A DNA stretch of 64,000 bases from Phytophthora hibernalis. Its lineage: Eukaryota > Oomycota > Peronosporomycetes > Peronosporales > Peronosporaceae. Shown here piece after piece: positions 11,614 to 24,500 of the stretch. Below the pieces are notes generated by a model that was given only the letters and a program-made list of their open reading frames with translations, had not been told where the DNA came from and searched no databases. The translations under genes and the position numbers were made by a program. The DNA is taken from the NCBI GenBank assembly GCA_012656075.1, contig JAAKBF010000324.1, positions 434,001 through 498,000 of the forward strand, given 5' to 3'. The number at the start of each line of letters is the position of its first letter. Positions within the stretch are counted from its first letter, which is position 1.

Positions 11614-12145
11614 GGCGAAAATCTACATCATAATATGATGTTATTATGTTTCGAAGTGTACTTGACTAAGTATCCACACTGTGATTGCTCTTGATTTTTG
11701 TTTGGCACTCGTTACGTAGACCAACTTTGAACATAAAACCTACTGTTCTGCAACTTAAGCACCTCTTACAGCAACTGTACCCCTGACCCCTAAACCTCTC
11801 CGGGGAGTGGCGTGGCAATGTCGAGGTTTAGCACACCGCGCGAAGACTTCGCTTCGCACGTCGATGCTAAACCTCTCAGGTACTAGTGTTATTCGCCTGG
11901 CTTTAACGAGATAGTTGGTCTACGTAAGTACTTTCTTTTGTTTTGTTTTATCAGGAGCCACGCTATTATTAATAAATAGGTTCGCACTCTGGAAGTGTAC
12001 ATAACCCAGCCCGTATTCTAAGTTAGAATTTCTAACAAACTAATCAGAATACAAACACTCTGCTATAGATAGGCGTGTCTCGGCGCCCAAAACCAGTTGG
12101 CTGTCCATTCTTGGTGCAGAGTCAAGGCAGGCAGTCAACGGCACC
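11614..12145. other. Gene-free stretch between aquaporin copy 3 and Piezo
   Basis: About 530 bp without a gene. Contains the MITE-like inverted repeat (11712-11927) and then AT-rich DNA leading to the Piezo gene. Confidence 0.55.
11712..11927. mobile_element. MITE-like element with 15-bp terminal inverted repeats
   Basis: TTACGTAGACCAACT at 11712-11726 is matched by its exact reverse complement at 11913-11927. Inside is a second hairpin: GAGGTTTAGCA (11823-11833) pairs with TGCTAAACCTC (11865-11875), and between them lies a GCGAAG..CTTCGC stem. The total of about 216 bp, without coding capacity, fits a miniature inverted-repeat element. I could not see a clear target duplication. Confidence 0.45.
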
Positions 12146-15100
12146 ATGCGCTCATGGCATTCCGCATTCCGCCCCACAGTGGCGCCCTGTATAAATGCGG
12201 TGGCCGACTTCCTCCTTCCCGGACGCCTCGTCCTTCGTGGGGTCGACGGCCGCATCGTCCTGACGCCCACGCACCCGCAGGACGCGGCCAACGTCTATGG
12301 CCAGGTGGCCACGCCGTCCTTCGGCCCGGGCCACGGCTCGTTCGGACGCGGCCCGTCCTCAACAGACTGAACGCGTCCGGGCCGCACTCGTCGCGGCGGC
12401 CCGCAGCGGCCTGAACGCCAACTGTCGCGGCGGGCGCTGGCCGCGCTCCGCATGGCCGCCGACGTGCTCTTCGCGCTGTGTCTCATGGTGGCCGTTGCCG
12501 CGCGTGCGAACCTCGTGTCGCTGTATTATTTATTGGTATTTTGCTACGGTGTGGTGCAGTCGTTCCAGTCGCGGGCCGTGACGCTGCTGACGCTGGCCGT
12601 GGCGCTGGCCGCTTGCGTCTGCCACGGGGCCATCCGGGCCGTCTACGGAGACGACGACAGCTACAGGGGAGCTCAAGTGGCCGCGCTGTTCGGGTTCCGG
12701 CCCATGCGCGACTCCAAGGACTTTCTTCAGGGCGTGGGGGTGGACGTGATCGTTCTGGCCTGTAGCGCTGTCCACTACTGGTACGTGCTGCGGAGACTGA
12801 GCAGGAAGTCGCAGGAGCAGGAGCAGCACTTCGACCTGTTCGCGATGGGGAGCAGCTCATCAACCGCAGTGAACCCAAGCGAGATCGTAGGCGGTCGATG
12901 CTCCGTGCGGTGGAGCTTCTGAGTGCGGTGCTGCTCTTTCTCACGTCGGTGGCCGTGCCGGCCTTCGCCTCGGGTCTGTTTTATCTCGTGCTGCTGCAGC
13001 GTTTGATCGGCTACACGGTGTTCGTCCGCAGGATGACGGTGCAGGAGCTCATCTCACGAAGGTCCGGCGTCAAGTTCTCGAGCTACTTCCTTGGACCAGG
13101 CGTCACGAACGTCCTGCTCGGATTGTGTCTGGTCGTCATCGTTGCATGGTACGCACTGCGGTGTCGACTATCAAGCTCACTAGTGTGATGAACTAACGAG
13201 TTTCATTCATTGTCTACAGGTACGCCTTCCAACTGGACCAATTGACGGATGACGACACAGAACGAACCATCGCCCGATACGCTGGATTTGCCAACTTTCG
13301 CGACGGTGGAGTACCATGGCAGTATTATTTCTTCGCTGGCTTCCTGTTCTTGCTCTTCGTCAGCTGTGCCAAGCTGCACAACCTGCACGCAGAAGCGAAG
13401 GAGGCTAAAGGTAGAGTGAGTATTACGTCCGGGTTCTCTCGCGATGCAGGCACAACTGTAGATCTAGGGTCAGTGAATGCTGACGTGGCCCAGTCGCTAC
13501 TCGACCAACGCAACAGAGCACAGACTGGTGACATTAAGGAGCTGCTGAGCAAGCAGTCTATCGTGGTGCGAGCGTTTGCGCGCGACGGAGGTCTTCTACT
13601 CGGCAGCGCGGCGGCTATCGTGTGGTCCGTGTCGTACCCGTCGTATTTGTCCGCGCCCTTCTTAGGACTGGCATTTGTGACGATCGCACTGTTTGGATTG
13701 CTGTCATCGTCGATCTTCATGTGGCTGCTGATCGCATACGGCACGCTCTTGGCGCTGACAGAATACACGAGCAACCTCACGATTAATTTTGTGTCGGACG
13801 ACTACACGACATACGGCTTGCGGGTCTTTGACTATCCGTTTCTAGATATTGGAGCACATACTTTGTGCCTCGTGTTCATGTTCCTGTCCATTCGGACGCA
13901 GTGGCGGTACCAAGATGTACTTCGCGAGTCTCGAAAGCGTCGTGATACGGCGAAGGCTTCTGGTGCTGTTGAAGATACTGATCCCGTGACTGAGGGTGAT
14001 AGAGCAAGTTTCGCGAACTTCGTGCGACTCGCAAAAATGCGCAGTGTAAGTGTGTATTTTTATCAGCATGAAATCGTGCGCTTCTAATTTTTGTTGCGTC
14101 TCCCTAGCAATTTCAACTTGGATGGCAATCCGCTGCACACTTGTGGCTTGTGGACGCAAAACGAGTCGTCTTCACGCATTTGGATGCGCTAGTTCTCGCA
14201 ACCATTCTAAGTATGATTGCATTTTGGCAAGATCTGCAGAAGTTTGCCGAACGATGTCGTATTCTGACCATTTTATCGTGTACTTCTTTGTGTCTGTTGC
14301 AGTTGTCGCTCTGAGCACCAACGTGTCGTTTCTTCAGATCGGATACCTGGCGCTCGCTGCCCTTCTTATGCTGTTTTTCGAGAAACGAAGACGTTTCTGG
14401 CGCGTGCTACTGCTGTATGCTCTCGGTGCCTGTTTTGCGGTATTTATTAGAAATGTCGACTGCACGGAAAGCTCCCAAATGGAGCTTATTGGTCTGCAGT
14501 GCTATCACCCTGGACTGCATACGTGGGGATCGTTGTGGCCGACACTATTCAGCGCGCAACTCTTGATTATCTTTCAGCTCGTGTTCCAGCTCGTGATCTA
14601 TGTGGCTAACAGCGAAGCGATTGAAGAACGCATGCGGACGAAAGAGCACGCCCGACAGAACCCGATATTCTTTATTTCCCGCCTGGCAGTTGAGATTGAC
14701 AACTGGTTCCGCATTTGCGGGGTTCTGCTTTGTTACACTGCTTTTATCGTTGTGGCTCTGGAGTTCGAGAGTGGCTCAAATGCATTGAGCACGAATCTGA
14801 TCGGAGGCGTGCAGTTAGCGTTGTTCTTGATCATTCTGGGCCACCATTTGGGTGGGTTTCAATCAGCCCCGAGAACATCTTTGCGTCTCAAGTTACTGTG
14901 GTCACTGGCGCTATTGATCGAAGTCGTCATCCTGGTGGCAAGATACGTCTACCAGTTCGAGAAAGTATCGACGTACTTGGAAGAGCACTTCTTCACGTCC
15001 TCTTTTATTTCAGCTCAGGACTTCGGCCTAGAGTATCATGCGTCTTCTAGTGGAATCTCCAATGTGTTCGTGTACTTGTTGCCTACAGCAGTTATGATGG

Positions 15101-18100
15101 GGCTGTGCTTCTGGCAGCTCGCGTCCATGATGAAGGAAGTCACGCCGTACGACTTCTTCACTGCTGGACGAAGTCGTGCAGCAGATGCATTTCGTTTCTT
15201 CATGGAAACGATCCAGCACCTACTGATTTCGTTCAGTGCTACGACGCTGGTGATTGTGACGATGTGGGTTGCGCTCGACCAGATCAGCTTCGTTGGTTGG
15301 CTCTACATTCTCTTACTTATTGCAGGTCGTGCCTTAAGCGACTCGTGGAAGCAACTGTGGTTCCCGCTTTTCTGGCTCGCGGCATTATCAATGGTGCTGA
15401 AATACTTGATTCAGTTGAGCACTTTCAACACGGATCAATCGCGATCAGGGGACAGCGACGTACTTTTCAAGCCTGGCGACGACAGTGACTGGGTCGGAAT
15501 GATCCGCTTGGATGAACGCTATGAAGATAATGTGGGGAGGCCGGCGCTGTGGGATTTGCTTTCAGGGGAGTTTTTGATCATTTTGATGTGTTCGCTCCAG
15601 CGTACGGCGCAGTACTTCGACTCGTCGTCGTCAGCGCGTCGACAAGCGGAATTAGAGGAGTTGACGGCACGGTTTGAAGAGCAGTATGCGATGTATGCGG
15701 CCAACAACTTGGATTCATATCAACCAACTTCCTCTTGCGAGGTTGATGATGACGAAGACGACCTCAAAGATCGAGCTCGAGCATTCACGTACGATGATGA
15801 TAATATTGCCTCCGGCCGCTCGAGAAAAGCACGAGCGAAATCGGAAAATGAGTCAGATAGTAAGCGTGGGGATCACGCACACTTGTCATCGATTTCTTCC
15901 GATGAAAAGGATTTCTTTTCGTGTTTGCGCACTTTCGGCACCACGTACGCCAGCAAGGCATCTGTAAACATTGTGATGCTTTTGCTGACAATATCTTGCT
16001 TCGTGCACCAAGACATCATCGCGATGATTTACCTGCTGATCGTGTACAGCATGATGTACGCATATCCCACAACGGTGTGTAGACGATGGTGGCCGTTAGC
16101 ATGGCTCCTTTCGTTGGTGATTGTGCTGGAGTACTCGGTGATTATGTGGCTCCCCGTTTCTAGATATCAACATGGAGGATACTTTTCCATGGAGATCAAT
16201 ATCTGACACTTATGAGAAGTGGCTTGTGCTGAGCAACCAACACAAATGGGCGATGATGGCAGACTTCGTGGCATTGTTGAGTGTGTATCTCCTGCCGGAT
16301 TCAAACAAAGCTCCCGAAGAAGAGGAATTGATTACTGTGATCGATGAGTCATCACTGAAGCTGAACGAAAACATCGGCATCATTGAAGGAAGCGGCGAAG
16401 GCACAGGGAAAGCCTCGTTCGTAGTGTCTGCAGGGAAGTTACATACGTCTTGCTGATGCGGAAGTATCTGTGGTACTACCTGGAATTTGCATTTCTTTCG
16501 AATTGGCTGCCGCTGTTGTTGCTCTTGGTTTTTGTGTTTGGCGCAAAGCAGGGGGTGCTGGCTCGATTGCGTATTTATTGGGAGCACTTGTGATGCTATA
16601 CAGGCTGGATGAAGCACGTCAGCCTTCAAACCCATGGATTCAATACCTGCGCAAGTGGAATTGGGGACACTTGTTTGTGATTACCCTTATCAATGCTCCT
16701 TACGTGTATGATGCGCTGAGTAACTGCCTCATTGGATCGAAATCGGGTGACGACGATAGCTGCATGTCCGTTGCGAACTTCCTTGGGGTTGAGGCGAACA
16801 AGGTTCCATACGGACTAATTGCGCTGTTCGTACTGATCTCGATCCAGTGCGAGATTCTCATTGCGCCAACGTACCAGACCGTGTTTACTATTCTCCTGAG
16901 CGAGCAGAACCGAGCATCTATCCGCCGTGAGGAGATTGTGCGCGACTTTACCGTCGACGAACGGAGCAGTGGTATGCAATGAAGAAGGAAAAGAACGCAG
17001 CGATCCAACGCCTTAAAATCATCGTTTCCAAACTCGTTCATAAAGTCGAGGAGCTCATGGACATCGCGCTGGGGCTGCATCATAACCTTCCACCTATGGC
17101 ACCGTCGAAACCCACTGCTGTTGAGCGTACGCAGAATTCAGCGACAATTTCGTGGGAGAAGTCGGCAGGCAGCTATCATAAAATCCGCTACTATCGCATT
17201 TCGAGACAGCAGTTCCCGTCCCTGACGCTTCTCGGTGATTTCGGAGACATTGTGGAAATTTCAGGTGATCGCTGTGAGGCTAAAATTAATGGTCTTCGCC
17301 CCGGAACGAGCTACCAGTTTAAGGTATGTGCCGTCTCTCGAATGGGAGAAGGTCCGTTCAGTGCTGCAAGCGATCCGATTGCAACATACACTCTGAACCT
17401 GGATGGCTCCACGACGGCCGGGTGGATGAAGTACCGCCGCGAAAAACTCCCAGCCCCTCGCTTAGGTTTCCTCGTATCGTGGATGAAGGCAAAGTATCTG
17501 CACCGCTACGTGGTCATTGACTCGAGCCACTTGGTGTTTTATCAAGATGAAGAGAAGGCACTGAAGCACCGCAGCCGTAAGCACAAAAAGCGCCTTAAAA
17601 CCTCGTTTAAATGGCGCGATGTCATTTCTCTCAGACTGAGCGATGCGAAGGTGCAGTATGACGACGTGTCGCCATCGCTTTACTGTTTTGAGATCGTCGT
17701 GCGTCACGCTGGTAGCCGCGGCGATGTGAAATACGTGTTCCAGTCGGAGCTGACAAAGGAGTTTAACATGTTCCTCTCAGCTTTGGCATTCGCCGTGCCC
17801 CGTGAAGCTCTGGAAGAAAGCATTGTCGAGTGCTTAAAGGAGCGTAATTTACCGAACCCTCTGGATCTGGCGCCACCGTCCCGTGGTGGTGATGATGACG
17901 GGAATTATGATGAAAATAAGAGCGAGTGGAGCAGTGTGACGGGCGATGAAAGCACACTTGGTGACCCAGAAGACGAAGAGTTTGACGACAAAAGCGGATT
18001 CGCGTGGCGCACGCCGTTGTACAGATTTATGTACGAATTCCAGAATGCTGGGTTCAAATTAGAGACGACCCAGTACGAGGAGGACGACTTGAACGAGCCT

Positions 18101-21100
18101 TCTTTCGCTGAGATCGGACAGCTTGCTATCAATGGGGTGCGCAGCAAGAGCGCAGGTATTTGTTGTGTGACGCTGATTATCTGCTTCACTGTACAGGTAC
18201 GATGTTGCTGCATTATGTTTTGGTGTTTCAATGCTGACTTTCTGCTACTTTTTGCGACAGGCGGATTTGTTGAATATGATTTACGTGCTCGCTGCCTTCA
18301 TGTTTCTGATCGTTGAAAACCCTCGTCCGTCACCGACAGTCTGGACGCACTTGCTCGCATACGTAAGTGTTTGGCTGATCCTTTGTTCAGAGATGTTGAA
18401 TTTATTGACATTGCCTACATTTACAGACATGCTGCGTTATCGGGCTGCGATACGTATTCCAGTTGTCAATATTCTGCACCGGTATGACAGACACCGGCTA
18501 TTTCTACCCAAGCTTTGAGCCATATTGTACTACAGCGGCAAACGCAGCCACCAACGCGAAGTCCATCCAACCGATGGTCTTGTTTGGGTTATACAAGTTC
18601 GATGGCATTGCCATCGACGATGTGACGTCCGTGTACGATGGCCTGCAGTGGGATTTCTACGTCATGCTTTTCCTACTGTGGCATCAACGAGAACTTCGAC
18701 TACAAGGTTTTTGGGTAGAGGCACAAACTGGGGGAATCGTGGATGACCAGGCATCGTCCCGGTATAAATCTGAGATGATGCGAGGATTGAGGACATCATT
18801 TTCCTCGTCCCACGACTCCATTGATGATGCATTCCTGTTCGATGGCCCTGTCAGTGGAAAGAAACTGGAGCGTACAAGGAGCTCCCGGTCGCTGTTTCGA
18901 GCCCATGGAGCTTCCTCCCTCACATCTCAGCGCAGCAGTCGGCAACTACCAGTAGTAGAAGGCAACTACCAGTAGTAGAAAGGGCTGCTACCAACACGAC
19001 TGTTGTCAGCTTGGAGAACGCGGAAATTTACAACGAGGTTGCAGCTCAGGTTTTGCAAGAGTTGCGTGAGCAAGAGAAGCTGGAAGCTGAAAGAAGGCCG
19101 CCGAGGCGGCATTGGCACAAGCTCTAACTTCTGACGGGAGTGTGGCTCATTTGCCTTTGTCCCGGCAATTCACCGACACTATGGACGTGTCGCCTGGTTC
19201 TCCTAGAGCAGGTGGAGATAACGTCGTCTCGAAGCAGGTTGACATGGATGCAGATGCATCGGAGATTGGCTTTCATGCACGTGCTAAGGAGTCTTGGCTT
19301 GAGAAGAAATACCCAAAAGCTCACGCATATTTCCAGACTGTTATTTGCATGCCTCCGGCTCAGTGGGACAAAGACATCCAGGTGGCTATCACTGGTGAGA
19401 AGCCCGGTCGTGACTTCTACACTGCATCGCTATCTGTGCTGTTGTTCTCGTCGATCTACGCCGTCATCTTTTACGAGGAACTGGGTGAAGCAGATTCAAG
19501 CAGTATGTCGGTTGCTGACGCGAATAGCCGGGTATCCTCATCATCAATGCTCTCAGGCTACCTTGTGCTGCTGGTATTGATCGAGCTGGTCTTCATAATT
19601 TGGGACCGCGTGGCGTACGTCTGCGCATCGCTTCAATCCAAGGTGATACTGCAGTACTCATACACGTTTGTGCTGCACATGACTGTTTGGTACTTCCTTC
19701 CGAGCAACACCAACGATTATTTCCAACAACGGCCTGCGCTCGTTATGTTCTACCTGTTCCAGTGCATGTACCTCTGGCTTGGCGCACTACAGATCCGATA
19801 TGGGTACCCGGCATACCTCGGCAGCCGCTACAACTATACAGAGGAGACGAACGTGACGGCAGTGAGTGAGATGCTATTTGGGCTGATGATGCAGGCACCG
19901 TTCCTGTTCGAGATGCGCGCGCTTCTAGACTACATGTGCACGAAGACCTCGCTCAGCTGGCAGCACTGGGTCCTCTTGGAAGACACAGCGGCACACCTGT
20001 TTGGTGTGAAGGGTGAAATGAAAGGACGAGTCGAGGAGGCTGAGATCCTCCAGGGAAAAAGCGTCAGCCCCTGATGAAGAAGTTGACGTCGGCCGGTGTG
20101 ATGCTGCTGTTCCTATTAATCTGTCTTGTGGGCCCGCTGGCCATGTTCAGTTCTATTAACCCGAGTACGACTGCAAACGAGGTGACCCTGACGACCATCG
20201 TCTTCGGTATCGTGGATGAACAGGAAACGATGAACCAACTGTACTCGAACAGCGACAGTAACAGCCCATCGTGCAAGGTTGACCTCAACACGGATAGCGC
20301 GTCCGTCCAGTGCGTTGAGTTCGACGTGTTCTCGTCCGATGTGTGGGCTCTTTCGCCGCCGCGCAGGGATCTGCTGGTAACGCAGTTGCAGTCAACACAA
20401 GCACTTAACTGGACCATCACATTTACTTTCACTCGACCCGGCCCCACGAACGATGAGGTGATCTCGGCCAAGTATTCGGTCGGAATGACAAACGAACACC
20501 GTAACGCATTGATTCCGATGATCAAGCAGACTGTGAGCGATGACGGCGCGGCGCTGGCCTCTATCCAGATAAATAGCCTTTTCCCTGCCGTGTTGCAGCT
20601 TACAGCAAATAGCGGTGTGCTACAGCGGTCGACCCAAATGCGCTCTGTTGCAATCACCAAGCATGCTTCTGACGGATCGACGTGGTGGACCATTGAGCCG
20701 GTGGCGTCTTCTTCCGGTGGTAGCTACTGCTCGGCCACGAACCCGTTTTGCATCGTTGCCGTATCGGACAGAATCGTGCAGGGACTTACGACGCTCGGCA
20801 TCAGTTCGTACGGGCTCACCGCCGTGTACGTCTTTGTCGTGGTGACGGTGGGCAGCGCCGTCAAGGGCTTCTTCCGAGGTAAACTCTACCAGATCCAGTA
20901 CGAGGAACTACCCGACCCTGAGGACGTGCTGGAACTCGTCGAAGGAATCTACATTGCGCGTAAAGAGCACTATGTGGGGCATCTAAAGGATGAGGTGCGC
21001 ATTTTTGAGACGCTTGTGCGAGTGTTGCGGTCTCCGGAGACGTTGATCAAGGTTACGGGTACCAACGTGATTCACATCCCGACCGCAAAGGAGAAGCTCG

Positions 21101-21105
21101 ACTAA
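12146..21105 (+). CDS. Piezo mechanosensitive cation channel with inserted FN3 and PH-like domains
   Basis: Very large multi-pass protein (about 2,800 residues over 9 kb) made of repeated four-helix bundles, as in the Piezo blade. The C-terminal third is diagnostic: clasp/anchor-like MPPAQWDKDIQVAITG (19350), a hydrophobic outer helix, the extracellular cap (20150-20790, e.g. ALNWTITFTFTRPGP), the pore helix, and the conserved tail EELPDPEDVLELVEGIYIARK. Between blade and C-terminal part lie an FN3-like domain (about 17090-17400) and a PH-like domain (about 17415-17800). Introns: 13149-13219, 14046-14107, 18197-18260, 18363-18426. Frame breaks occur near 12365, 12848, 14250, 16160, 16545, 16975, 18941 (20-bp tandem duplication), 19095 and 20060, mostly one-base losses in runs. 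The 5' end is uncertain; ATG 12146 or 12452 are candidates. Function: mechanically gated cation entry, by family. Confidence 0.85.
17088..17400 (+). other. FN3-like domain within Piezo
   Basis: Residues starting APSKPTAVERTQNSATISW, with the FN3 hallmarks: Pro-rich start, W in strand B, Tyr in strand C, and the late GLRPGTSYQFKV segment followed by VSRMGEGPFS. Directly followed by a PH-like fold. No stop or intron separates it from the channel. Confidence 0.75.
17415..17800 (+). other. PH-like domain within Piezo
   Basis: Begins with a W and a basic stretch, then KYLHRYVVIDSSHLVFYQDE (PH strands), a basic insert KHRSRKHKKRLK, then YCFEIVV and YVFQSELTKEFNMFLSAL, where PH domains carry their last strands and C-terminal helix. 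The usual invariant Trp of the last helix appears replaced by Phe/Met. Likely lipid or protein binding; inference only. Confidence 0.55.
18941..18980 (+). repeat. 20-bp perfect tandem duplication in Piezo coding sequence
   Basis: GGCAACTACCAGTAGTAGAA occurs twice in direct succession. Because 20 is not a multiple of three, it breaks the Piezo frame; removing one copy would keep the frame open downstream. It may be a recent slippage event or an assembly artefact. Confidence 0.9.
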
Positions 21106-21558
21106 CGATGCAGACTTTGGTCGCCACCGTATATACACAGGGTTGCTAGTTTTGAATGTTATTGACAGCCATTCGGCATTTTTGAGACCCAACACGAGTC
21201 ACTCGGATTATCTTCTCAACCGCAAACGGGGAGTGGTTGTGACGCCACAATGATGGAAGCCACGTTTGCACTGTTCATCGCGAAGAAGGTGAGGTGTACA
21301 AATGGATCACCTCATCTTTGCAATGAAGACCGGCTCGTGCACCTCATCATTCGCATGACGACCGCCGAGAGCTGCCCTGACTATGAGCGAACCCCGTCAC
21401 AAGTGTATTAGTCACTGTGCCACAATGGATCAAATGGAGGTGCAGGGCACGCTTAACTGCTTCGGGTAGAAGCTCATTCATCATTTCGCCTCGTGGCACA
21501 CACAACCGCATTCCAGCCAAGGTCCAAGTTGATTGGTAACATCGACTCGACTGTCATC
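21106..21558. other. Intergenic region between Piezo and ABC2
   Basis: No gene recognised. At 21472-21487, GCTCATTCATCATTTC resembles the oomycete Inr+FPR core promoter, 72 bp before the ABC2 ATG. Confidence 0.5.
21472..21487 (+). promoter_or_regulatory. Putative Inr + FPR core promoter of ABC2
   Basis: GCTCATTCATCATTTC matches the GCTCATTYYNCAWTTT consensus at all but two positions and lies 72 bp upstream of ATG 21559. Confidence 0.5.
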
Positions 21559-24500
21559 ATGCCAAACGATGTGCAACCGGTGACCAAACTCCAGCCCGGG
21601 ATTGAGTCCGGTCACGCGCTCATGGCACAAGGTGAAGCCGCTTTTCACGACTTCGTAGCCCAGCAACTGGAACAGGCACTCGGACGCCAACTACCGCAGA
21701 TGGAGGTGCGATGCAAGAACTTGTCCGTCATCGCAGAGGTTCCAGTTGTCAAGCAGTCATCCAGTACCACAACATCCGAGCTGCCCTCCGTCTACAACAG
21801 CCTCAAGCACGTCGTGCGCAAACTCACGGCCACCAGACACACCACGCAGAGACACGTACTCAACGGAGTGGACGCCGTATTCGAACCAGGCACCATCACG
21901 CTCGTGCTTGGTCAACCTGGCTCCGGCAAGTCGTCGCTCATGAAAGTGCTGAGCGGTCAGTTCCCCATGGAAAAGAACATCACGGTGGAAGGCGACATCT
22001 CATACAACGGCCGGTCGTGGGCGGAGCTGCTCCCAAGCTGCCGCAACTCGCTGCGTACGTGCCGCAAACCGACAAGCATTTCCCGGCGTTGTCGGTACAG
22101 GAGACACTCGAGTTCGCTCACGCGTGCTGTACAGAGGAAGTTGCATCGGGACGTGGCAAGGGGATGCTATCTCATGGCACGCCAGAGCAGAATGAGGCAG
22201 CTCTACGGACAGCGGAATCGCTGTACAAGAATTACCCAGACGTGGTCGTGGAGCAACTCGGTTTGCAGATGTGTCGCGATACGGTGATCGGTAATTCCAT
22301 GACGCGTGGTGTGTCCGGAGGTGAACGCCGCCGCGTGACGACGGGCGAGATGGAGTTCGGCATGAAGTACGTGACGTTCATGGACGAGATCAGCACTGGA
22401 CTCGATAGCGCCTCGACGTTCGATATCGTGTGCACGCAGCGCGACATCGCTAAGAAGCTGCACAAGACGGTGGTGATGGCACTGTTGCAGCCTGCACCAG
22501 AGGTTTTCGAGTTGTTTGACAACATTCTGCTGCTGAATGACGGTGAGGTGATGTACCATGGACCTCGTGAGCACGCGGTGCCCTACTTCGAGAGTCTGGG
22601 TTTGTGTGCCCGTCGGACCGGGATGTTGCGGATTATTTGTTGGATCTTGGCACGGACCAGCAATACCAGTACGAGGAGTCGAAGGCAGAAAACCAACGTT
22701 CTCTATCGTCTCCGATGCCTCGGCTGTCGAGTGAATTTGCTGAGTTATTCGGTCAGTCGGCTATCAACCAGAACCTTGTGCAAGGTTTGGATTCACTGTG
22801 GAGCAGGAAGCGTTTGCATGATGCGGAGCAGCACTTGAAGAAAATGCCAGAGTTTCGACAGTCTTTCTTGGCCAGTACGTGGATGCTCATTCACCGCCAG
22901 ACGACAATCACATTACGAAATGTCGACTTCATTCGTGTGCGAACATTGATGGTGATTGTCATGGGCCTCATCTACGGAAGCACCTTCTACCAAGTTGACC
23001 CAACGAACATCCAAGTCTCTCTGGGTATCCTCTACCAGTCGACAATGTTTTTGGCTTTGGGTCAGTCGTCTCAGACTCCGGGGTTCATCGCAGCACGTGA
23101 AATTTACTACAAGCACCGCCGCGCCAACTTCTACCGCGCATCTTCATTTGCAATTGCTTCTCTTGTGGCCCTCGTACCGACGTCTGTTGCTGAGTGCGTT
23201 GTGCTGGGCTCGCTGGTGTATTGATGTGCGGCTTCATCACGGAAGTGGGGTACTTCCTGGTGTTTTTGCTCTTCATTACCCTGACTAACCTTGCGCTCTG
23301 TGGATGGTTCTTCACATTGACTGCGATGTCGGCAAACTTTAACATCGTCAAGCCGCTGACGACGTTCTCCATCGTCTTCTACATCGTGTTTGCTGGATTC
23401 GTGGTGCCCATGGGTCAGATCCCCGATTTCTTTATCTGGATCTATTGGATCAATCCAGTTGCTTGGTGTTTGCGCTCCGTGGCTGTGAGCCAGTATCGAT
23501 CGCCGAAGTTCGACGTGTGCGTCTACGCCAGTGATAACTACTGCGAGAAGTACAACAGGACAATGGGCGAATACTTGCTGTCCGAGTACGACATCCCGTC
23601 GAGCAAAGCATGGATCTGGACCGGCGCGATCTACCTCATCTTTGTGAATGTCTTCTTCGCGGCAGTCTCGAGTTTCATTCTTGAGTACAAACGCTATGAC
23701 GTTTCTGCGGGAGCTGCAGTGGTGGCTTCAAATACTGCAGACCAAACCAATGACTTTCAAGCTGAGGGCCAGCATCAAGAAGAAACATCAAACTACATCA
23801 ACATGGCCACTCCACGATCATCTCCCAACACGACAGCACTCGACGAAAAATTTCATTCTGACGTTGTCGTCCTGAATCTGCACGAGGAAGAAGAAAAACG
23901 TTCGTACCCGTCACTCTCGCATTCAAGGACCTATGGTATTCAGTGCCCCAGCCTCACCGCAGACATGAGTCCATCGACTTGCTAAAGGGAATTAGTGGCT
24001 ACGCATTACCAGGTACCATGACCGCGCTCATGGGTTCGTCCGGTGCTGGCAAAACCACCCTCATGGACGTCATCGCCAGCCGAAAAACGGGAGGCACCAT
24101 CCATGGCGAAATATTAATCAACGGATACGCTGCCACGGAACTCGCTATCCGCCGCTGCACGGGCTACTGCGAACAGCAAGACATCCATTCAGAAGGAGCG
24201 ACGATCCGAGAGGCGCTCACGTTCAGTGCTTTCCTTCGTCAAGATAGCAGCGTGTCGGAACGCGCCAAACTCGCGTCTGTCGAAGAGTGTCTTGATCTGC
24301 TGGACATGCGTGCCATCGCCGACCAGATCATTCGAGGACGCTCACAAGAGCAGATGAAGCGTCTGACCATCGGTGTGGAGCTTGCGGCACAACCCAGTGT
24401 GCTGTTCCTGGATGAGCCCACCAGCGGCTTGACGCACACTCAGCTAAGGTCATTATGGACGGCGTGCGTAAGGTGGCGGACAGCGGCCGCACCGTCGTGT

